Below, one piece after another: positions 58,594-64,000 of a DNA stretch of 64,000 nucleotides. A program made the position numbers and the translations under genes. The stretch spans positions 2,914,001-2,978,000 of the forward strand of contig NZ_JAVCWF010000001.1 in NCBI RefSeq assembly GCF_031085375.1, given 5' to 3'. A model generated the notes under the pieces. It was not told where the DNA came from. It did not search any database and worked only from the letters and a program-made list of their open reading frames with translations. This stretch comes from Lactiplantibacillus brownii. GTDB taxonomy: Bacteria > Bacillota > Bacilli > Lactobacillales > Lactobacillaceae. The number at the start of each line of letters is the position of its first letter. Position 1 is the stretch's first letter.

Positions 58594-58665
58594 AATAGTG
58601 AATCTAATATTAATTGATCCTTCGTCAGGTTCTGATGCTACTATGCCTAGATTAAAATCACTATT
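58594..58665. repeat. Inverted repeat linking elements A and B
   Basis: AATAGTGA (58594-58601) and TCACTATT (58658-58665) are perfectly complementary and bracket an AT-rich spacer between the two structured elements. Confidence 0.5.
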
Positions 58666-58668
58666 CAA

Positions 58669-58838
58669 CGTCGGAGTGGACCAGTTCGTTCGCCGTGTCG
58701 AGACACTTAGCTGAGTGATTTTTCTCAGGTTAGTGTCTGGCCGACTTTTAAGACGTGATCTTCGGCTTGAAAGCGCCCTGCAGACCGGTTCTTGGCTGCA
58801 GGTCTGCCTCACAGTGAACGAACTGGTCCACGGAGACG
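58669..58838. other. Multi-hairpin intergenic element B
   Basis: A perfect 16-bp outer stem: GTGGACCAGTTCGTTC (58676-58691) with 58816-58831, extended by CGTC/GACG. Inside are three hairpins: 58702-58715 with 58724-58737, CTTTTAAG/CTTGAAAG (58745-58773) and GCAGACC/GGTCTGC (58780-58807). Read on the minus strand its loops (GCCAAGAACCGGTCT; AGATCACGTC) resemble those of element A, so the two are relatives in opposite orientation. It lies just after the stop of the 58857 gene. Confidence 0.68.
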
Positions 58839-58856
58839 GACAACTTAATGACTTTT

Positions 58857-60317
58857 TTAAACATCCATCGTACCAGCTTTACGATACTCACCTGGCGACA
58901 TCCCGGTCTGTAATTTGAAAAGCTTAAAGAAGTAACTAGAATTCTGATAGCCAACCAATTCAGCGATTTGACCGACATCTTGATCCGAACGACGCAATAA
59001 GTCGACCGCCACATTTACCCGATAGTCATTTAAATACTGTGAGAAACTGCGGCCAACTTCTTGCTTAAACTGTTGACCTAAATAAACGGCATTCAAGTGT
59101 AACTCGGCTGCGACGATTCCCAAGGTCAACGGTTCAGCAAACCGTTTTTGAACTAATTGCCGCATGGCCGCCACATTACGTGAAAATTGTGGCACTCCAG
59201 TCTGTTTAGCCAAATTAGCAATACGCAATAGAGTCGTTTTTAACGCGCTCATGTCTTGTGACCGATTAATAGCCGCAATCGTCGCCGTCTTATCATTAAA
59301 AGCGGTCAAGTGGTCACTCAAAACCAACAAGACGACTAATGCAAACTGGCGGGCATAGCTGTCTGAAGCATTAGCCGCCTTCATGTCTTCAAGTTGCGTC
59401 GTTAACCACGTCGAAAAATCAACGACCGACAAATTATCGATCATGCCTTTGACTTCAGAATAACTTGGTAAAACCTGCGTCGACTGTTGCTGTGTTTCTG
59501 GCAACATGACACGTAACCCAGCGGCCGTTTCAAAGAAATACTGCCGAGCAATTTCTTGGCGCAACTGTTGATATCGCTGTGCAAGTTCGGTCAAATGTTT
59601 GACTGGCGCACCTACTAAAAATGGTCGTCGTTCGGCGCCAATTTGATGAGGTGCTTCGTTAATAAACACATTCAGTTGTTCAGCGGTGCCTTGAAAAATA
59701 ATGATAAAATCTTGGCCTTCCACATAGAATCCTTTAATAGCTGCTAAAACCTTCAGGTAATTCACAAGATCCCGCGGTGGCAACGGATTTAAGACCCCAA
59801 TCAACCGAACTGGCTTAGCTTCAGTAAATTGAAGCCCTAATACCTCACTCATCCGGGCCTGGCGGATAACGTCATCGCTAGTCAATAGCGTTCGTGACTG
59901 TGTTTGTACCGCTAACGAGGCGTTGTGATCACTTTCTTGACGGGCTTCTAAACGTGCAATGGCACCTTGTAGCGTTTCCAGCAACTCATCCGTATCGATT
60001 GGTTTTCGCAAATAATTGACCGCATTTTGCTTTAGCCCAGCATGGACGTAATCAAAATCCGAATAACCTGAAATAACGATCAACTCTAACTGCGGTTGAA
60101 GTTGCTTGGCTTTGGTCACAAATTCCGGGCCACCCATTTCCGGCATATTCATATCAGAAATTAAAATATCAATTGGATTAGTCTGCAAGTATTTGATTGC
60201 GAGTAACGGATTCTGTTCGGTAGTCACAATCTCTAGTCCTAATGCCGACCAATCGATTAGGCGTTTCAAGCCACGTAACAACATGTATTCATCATCCACT
60301 AACATGACTTTCCGCAT
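58857..60317 (-). CDS. YesN-like AraC-type response regulator
   Basis: 486 residues; GGAGG eleven bases before ATG, inside the end of the kinase gene. Receiver domain with VMLVDDEYMLL, phospho-aspartate in ILISDMNMPE, VISGYSDFDYV and LRKPIDTDEL; C-terminal AraC domain (about 385-480: LTLGIVAAELHLNAVYLGQQFKQ-type, GQIAELVGYQNSSYFFKLFK). It pairs with the upstream kinase (6-bp gap) as a YesM/YesN-type system that senses carbohydrate and activates transport or hydrolase genes. It resembles 54271-55746 in architecture but is clearly divergent. Confidence 0.93.
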   Translation of the reverse strand: MRKVMLVDDEYMLLRGLKRLIDWSALGLEIVTTEQNPLLAIKYLQTNPIDILISDMNMPEMGGPEFVTKAKQLQPQLELIVISGYSDFDYVHAGLKQNAVNYLRKPIDTDELLETLQGAIARLEARQESDHNASLAVQTQSRTLLTSDDVIRQARMSEVLGLQFTEAKPVRLIGVLNPLPPRDLVNYLKVLAAIKGFYVEGQDFIIIFQGTAEQLNVFINEAPHQIGAERRPFLVGAPVKHLTELAQRYQQLRQEIARQYFFETAAGLRVMLPETQQQSTQVLPSYSEVKGMIDNLSVVDFSTWLTTQLEDMKAANASDSYARQFALVVLLVLSDHLTAFNDKTATIAAINRSQDMSALKTTLLRIANLAKQTGVPQFSRNVAAMRQLVQKRFAEPLTLGIVAAELHLNAVYLGQQFKQEVGRSFSQYLNDYRVNVAVDLLRRSDQDVGQIAELVGYQNSSYFFKLFKLQTGMSPGEYRKAGTMDV

Positions 60318-60323
60318 GATTCT

Positions 60324-62030
60324 CTATTCCTCCTTTACATCAAACTGCACATTAACCGTCACGCCAGTTTGACCATCACTGGCAAGTGCCATAGTAAATG
60401 ACGCGCCAAACGTGTCCAACAACCGTGAATAAACATTTTGTAACCCGATCGAGCGCTGCTGCTCAGCATCGAGTGGTTCCTGCATTTTGAGGTTGACCGC
60501 CTTAACTTCGGCAGCCGTGAGTGGACTCCCATTATTGACGATCTTAATATGAATCGTTTGCTGCTCACGCCAAGCCTTTACACTTAACGCGTTATCTTGA
60601 CGGGCAAAATCAACGCCATGGACGAAATAATTCTCAACGAGTGGCTGCAAACTGAATTTGGGCAATTCAACATCCGCAACTTCAGGCGCCACTTGGAATT
60701 GATAAGCTAAGCGATCCGGGAAACGAACTTGATAGAGAAAAACGTATTTTTCCACAAATTTCAGTTCTTGTTTGATCGTCGTCCGCGGCGATAGATCGGT
60801 ATTATTACGGAGTAAGGCCGCAAAACTATACACCACATTGGCCAGCTCTGGTTGATCTGCATCTAGCGCTGCCATCCGGATATATTCCAACGTGTTTGAC
60901 ATAAAGTGAGGATTAATTTGGGCCTGAAGGGCTTTCCGATTCGCTTCCTGTTGCGCAATTTGCAATTGATAGATCGTATTAATATGCTGGTGAATCTCTT
61001 CAAGCATCGCGTTGATTCCATCCGCTAACGTCCGTAAATCAGTGGGATTTAAGTCGACTGGAACCCGCGCATCTAAATTACCATCCGAGACACGTTGTAC
61101 TGACGCCACAATGGCATCCAATTGATGCTGATACCGCCGAAAAGTCAGCCACAAGCCGATACTCAATCCTAGTAGCAAGAGTAACCCTAAGAGGATCAAC
61201 GGTAAAATGTGGCCTAACAACAGTGAATGCAGTGTGGCCTGATTGACGACCATGATTAAGCGATAGCCAGACGATAAATCCTTGGTACTGACGCGATAGC
61301 CGCGCAAACTAGCCGTACTATCAGCGCTCAGGGCATGTTTGAAATCACGTTTAGATAACTTTTTGACTTGATTACCCACATAGTAAAAAACGGTATCGTT
61401 AGCGTCTGATTGGACGGCAATTTGAAAAGCGCGCGTCGCGGGGAGCTGTTGTAATTGCCGCTTTAAATCACTCTGATCAAAACTCAGACTGATCACACCA
61501 TCGGTTTCTAGTGTGTATTGGTTGACCAGTGGCGCACTGATTGCAAATTGTTGTTTGACCGTCTTGGCGGGGTACAACCCACCACCAGAATTAGCAGGTG
61601 TCGCCATAAAAACTTTTTTCTGATTGGCTAAACGCAAGGTCAGTTGGCTGACTTGATCATGTTGCACGAAGAATTGTCGTGACTCAGTTGGCCAAAAGAA
61701 ATACGGATTACCTTTGATGCTTTTATTAATCGCATAATTACTGTAATCAGATAATGAAGAATCAAAATACTTTTCAATACTCGGTAAATTGCCGGAACCC
61801 GTCGTTAGTTGCGTCGCAAATTGCGAAATAATCTGTTGATTTTGCATCAGGGTTTGACTCACTTGTGTTGCAGCGGTCGTTTCAGCCTGATTGATCTCAG
61901 AATCATAAGTTCGAACACTCACTAAAACGAAAACACTAGTTGCCAAAACAACCATCACCGAAATGATGGTTGTATAGAGCTTGATTAGGCGGGCAAAGCT
62001 TGACCGCATAATGTGTTCATGCACTTGCAT
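60324..62030 (-). CDS. YesM-like sensor histidine kinase
   Basis: 568 residues. TM1 about 14-38 (KLYTTIISVMVVLATSVFVL), an extracytoplasmic sensor of about 230 residues, TM2 about 270-298 (HILPLILLGLLLLLGLSIGL), HAMP (QRVSDGNLDARVPVDLNPTD), phospho-histidine in ALQAQINPHFMSNTLEYIRM, and a HATPase domain with LQPLVENYFVHG and RSIGLQNVYSRLL. It belongs to the His-kinase family of YesM/LytS. Start codon directly follows the YesL-like stop. It probably senses an external sugar or solute-binding protein. Confidence 0.93.
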   Translation of the reverse strand: MQVHEHIMRSSFARLIKLYTTIISVMVVLATSVFVLVSVRTYDSEINQAETTAATQVSQTLMQNQQIISQFATQLTTGSGNLPSIEKYFDSSLSDYSNYAINKSIKGNPYFFWPTESRQFFVQHDQVSQLTLRLANQKKVFMATPANSGGGLYPAKTVKQQFAISAPLVNQYTLETDGVISLSFDQSDLKRQLQQLPATRAFQIAVQSDANDTVFYYVGNQVKKLSKRDFKHALSADSTASLRGYRVSTKDLSSGYRLIMVVNQATLHSLLLGHILPLILLGLLLLLGLSIGLWLTFRRYQHQLDAIVASVQRVSDGNLDARVPVDLNPTDLRTLADGINAMLEEIHQHINTIYQLQIAQQEANRKALQAQINPHFMSNTLEYIRMAALDADQPELANVVYSFAALLRNNTDLSPRTTIKQELKFVEKYVFLYQVRFPDRLAYQFQVAPEVADVELPKFSLQPLVENYFVHGVDFARQDNALSVKAWREQQTIHIKIVNNGSPLTAAEVKAVNLKMQEPLDAEQQRSIGLQNVYSRLLDTFGASFTMALASDGQTGVTVNVQFDVKEE

Positions 62031-62639
62031 TTAGACCGCCTCAAGCATTTTATCAATTTTTGCATACCATTGATGGGACAAGACGTCAGTGGCAAACATG
62101 TAGATTCCAGGGCTCAAGAAGAGAATCAACCCTGGCCACTTCAAGGAGACCAAAATCAAGACGATCGTCACGATGATAAAGACTAATAGTTGAATGAAAC
62201 TACTAAAGAATTGCACAATAGCTAGTTTAACTGCATCCTTAAAGGTCACATCATAATGTGAACGCAACATGGCCGTAAACATCGCTAAACTAAAATCAAA
62301 AATCAAAGCAGCCGCAATGATGAATTGGACAAACAACATCCAGGCTTGATTGACCGTGGTGCTCAAGTAAAGGTTATAGGCTAAGATCACGCCGACGCCT
62401 AAAAAAATCCAAGTATGCAGATTTTCTTGCCAAAAATCGACCTTAAACCGCCGCCAAGCGGTCACGATACTGTATTTTTTGTAATCCCATTCGAAATCCA
62501 TATACATTTCTGTAACGGTTCGTAGTGCTGGACCAATTCCCAAGACCACTAATCCAGCAAGCGTCAACAGCCAAAAATAGACTGTCATAATTAAAAAGAC
62601 AAAGACTCGTGTAAAAATTTTATCTGCTGCACGTCCCAT
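62031..62639 (-). CDS. YesL-like membrane protein (DUF624)
   Basis: 202 residues from ATG 62639 (GGGGG seven bases upstream; the frame is open 14 codons more). Five or so hydrophobic segments: VFVFLIMTVYFWLLTLAGLVV, TWIFLGVGVILAYNLYL, WMLFVQFIIAAALIFDFSLAM, SFIQLLVFIIVTIVLILVSL and LILFLSPGIYMF. DUF624 proteins accompany YesM/YesN-type systems and sugar ABC importers in Firmicutes; their biochemical role is unknown. It is the first gene of the three-gene operon. Confidence 0.88.
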   Translation of the reverse strand: MGRAADKIFTRVFVFLIMTVYFWLLTLAGLVVLGIGPALRTVTEMYMDFEWDYKKYSIVTAWRRFKVDFWQENLHTWIFLGVGVILAYNLYLSTTVNQAWMLFVQFIIAAALIFDFSLAMFTAMLRSHYDVTFKDAVKLAIVQFFSSFIQLLVFIIVTIVLILVSLKWPGLILFLSPGIYMFATDVLSHQWYAKIDKMLEAV

Positions 62640-62725
62640 GCTAATTCCCCCTTGTATTCCTTCAAGACCCGTTCCCGTCAAGTCACGGTGTGTGCCAACA
62701 ACGATGGTCAGTCACAACGGCCTTA

Positions 62726-62764
62726 ATCATATCAAAATTCATTTGTTTTTGACAGCGCTGTCAA
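62726..62764 (-). promoter_or_regulatory. Promoter of the yesL-like operon with a 16-bp palindrome
   Basis: TTGACAGCGCTGTCAA (62749-62764) is a perfect palindrome and contains TGACAGCGCTGTCA, which fits the relaxed cre consensus. On the minus strand the -10 TATGAT (62726-62731) lies 17 bp from TGTCAA within the palindrome. It suits CcpA or a LacI-family repressor. Confidence 0.68.
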
Positions 62765-62767
62765 GAA

Positions 62768-64000
62768 CTATTTCAGAGCAACCATAAAAGCCTCGTAAGG
62801 TCTTAATTTCATGGGTCCTAACTGCTCTGAAACAGCGGCATAATTGCTAACAAGAACTTCCACCGTGCAGGTTGGTAACGCAACGGCGGTTGGTTCAGCG
62901 CTAAAGTTACTACAGATTAACCAAGTGACGTCATTTAAAGTTCGGGTATAAGCCAAGACGTTTTCAGGCACCGCGTCGATGGCCGCAAAGACGCCCATCT
63001 GCAAAACCGGATTCGTTTGGCGCAACGCAATCAAGCGCTGATAAGTCCTAAAAATTGACGCTGGTTCAGCTAAAGCTGTAGCTGCATTGATCTGGTCATA
63101 ATTTGGATTCACCGCTAACCACGGCTGCCCCGTACTAAACCCTGCATTGAAACTGGCATCCCACTGCATCGGTGTCCGGGCGTTATCACGACTAAAACGA
63201 TTGATTTTGGCCATTGCCGTCATTTCAGTGTCACCTTTAGCCCGTAATTGACGATAGATTGTGCGCGCTTCTACATCATCGACTTGGTCGATCGTCGTCA
63301 CAGGGCAGTCGGTCATCCCCAGCTCTTCACCTTGATAGATGTACGGCGTACCTTTCAGACCATGTAGCGTAATTGCCAACATCTTCGCGCTAAGCACCCG
63401 GTTCAAGCCAGTTGACGACCCAAATCGTGACACGGCACGCGGTAAATCATGGTTATTCCAAAACAAACTGTTCCAACCTTTAGGCCCCACAATTTGTTGA
63501 CAATCATACAAAGCTTGCTTTAACCGACTAACTGATAAAGGCGTCGTTTCCCATTTTTCACCGCCAACTTGACGATCAGCCCACAAGTGACCAAATTGAA
63601 AAATCATACTTAATTCTTGATTGGCGGGATCACTGTATTGCAGCGCATCCTTAGGACCAGCACTCCAAGCTTCACCGACCGTTAAGAAGTCTCGGTCACC
63701 CCAAGTTTGGCGATTCATTTCGTGTAGATAATCATGCAGGTATGGCCCATTCACGAGTTGTTTTTTGAACGGCTCTTTCCCAATCATATCGATCACATCC
63801 ATCCGAAATCCGCCAATACCTTTGTCGATCCAAAAGTTCATCATCGCGTAAATAGCTTGTCGTAATTGGGGATTTTGCCAGTTGAGATCAATTTGTTTGG
63901 CTGAAAATAGATGCAAGAAATATTGGCCACTCGGTTCATCAAACTCCCAAGCGGAACCACCGATAAATCCTGATGTCAGATCATTAGGCGCCTGTCCATC
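62768..64000 (-). CDS. GH13 alpha-glucosidase (oligo-1,6-glucosidase type), 5' end outside window
   Basis: The frame is open to the right edge, leaving about 410 C-terminal residues. The part in the window begins with GQAPNDLTSGFIGGSAWEF and continues FLHLFSAKQIDLNW. Catalytic residues: nucleophile aspartate in GIGGFRMDVIDMI, acid/base glutamate in FLTVGEAWSAG, transition-state aspartate in NSLFWNNHDLPRAVSRFG. It resembles oligo-1,6-glucosidases/dextran glucosidases (DexB) and trehalose-6-P hydrolases. It lies upstream of the yesL-like gene with its own stop just before that promoter. No signal peptide can be judged. Confidence 0.92.
   Translation of the reverse strand, partial: DGQAPNDLTSGFIGGSAWEFDEPSGQYFLHLFSAKQIDLNWQNPQLRQAIYAMMNFWIDKGIGGFRMDVIDMIGKEPFKKQLVNGPYLHDYLHEMNRQTWGDRDFLTVGEAWSAGPKDALQYSDPANQELSMIFQFGHLWADRQVGGEKWETTPLSVSRLKQALYDCQQIVGPKGWNSLFWNNHDLPRAVSRFGSSTGLNRVLSAKMLAITLHGLKGTPYIYQGEELGMTDCPVTTIDQVDDVEARTIYRQLRAKGDTEMTAMAKINRFSRDNARTPMQWDASFNAGFSTGQPWLAVNPNYDQINAATALAEPASIFRTYQRLIALRQTNPVLQMGVFAAIDAVPENVLAYTRTLNDVTWLICSNFSAEPTAVALPTCTVEVLVSNYAAVSEQLGPMKLRPYEAFMVALK

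Noticed and set aside
58591..59014. Short open frames in the structured intergenic tract
   Set aside because: They cover inverted repeats or the antisense of a real gene, and have no coding signals.

Overview
This window looks like part of a sugar-utilisation region from a low-GC lactic acid bacterium of the family Lactobacillaceae. Lactiplantibacillus (plantarum/pentosus group) is the most likely source. That is judged from protein style, AGGAGG ribosome sites, many CcpA (cre) operators, phosphotransferase (PTS) abundance and the IS types; it was not tested by a search. Nearly every gene serves uptake, hydrolysis or regulation of carbohydrates. I see no rRNA, tRNA, CRISPR or prophage genes.

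Layout. 0-3.5 kb: a beta-glucoside PTS (cut by the window edge) and its BglG/LicT antiterminator. An ISL3-family element with an exact 8-bp target duplication (AAATTTCA) splits the antiterminator's ATG, and two RNA antiterminator/terminator pairs remain around it. 3.7-11.1 kb: a HAD phosphatase, then a MurNAc-salvage operon (celB-type EIIC, MupG-like 6-phospho-N-acetylmuramidase, MurQ etherase, N-acetylglucosamine kinase-like protein) divergent from a GntR regulator, an esterase and a small membrane protein. 11.1-16.1 kb: a fructose-type PTS joined to a MalY/PatB PLP enzyme and a PRD regulator. 16.2-22.2 kb: an ascorbate-type EIIC/EIIB with one transketolase and a PRD regulator that carries the only EIIA domain. 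22.8-24.0 kb: a GH125 alpha-mannosidase. 24.3-35.4 kb: two homologous alpha-glucoside cassettes (GH4 6-phospho-alpha-glucosidase, glucose-family EIICB, small membrane protein), one with an RpiR regulator, an extra EIIB protein, an active-site-less EIIA-like protein and a real EIIA, the other with a HAD beta-phosphoglucomutase-like protein. 35.8-42.4 kb: a complete L-ascorbate (ula) operon. 42.7-52.3 kb: a mannoside/N-glycan trimming cluster (GH1, ROK kinase, GH38, second GH125, divergent GntR-LacI type regulator, GH92). 52.4-54.2 kb: an IS1182-family element. 54.3-64.0 kb: an orphan YesN-like response regulator, an MsmK-type ABC ATPase, a fructokinase, a YesL-YesM-YesN-like membrane/two-component operon, and a GH13 alpha-glucosidase that runs off the window.

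How the genes work together. PTS permeases bring in phosphorylated sugars that adjacent hydrolases, epimerases, lyases or transketolase feed into glycolysis or the pentose phosphate pathway. Each unit has its own regulator, and most carry a cre site at the promoter, so glucose repression is probably layered on specific induction. The mannosidases have no signal peptides and no transporter beside them, so they probably act on imported oligosaccharides.

The most unusual items are the IS insertion exactly in the bglG start codon, the EIIA-like protein that has lost both active-site histidines, the paired uncharacterised membrane proteins of the alpha-glucoside cassettes, a HAD protein with DxN in place of DxD, the PLP enzyme inside a PTS operon, and a roughly 390-bp intergenic tract at 58.45-58.84 kb made of two related multi-hairpin elements in opposite orientation.
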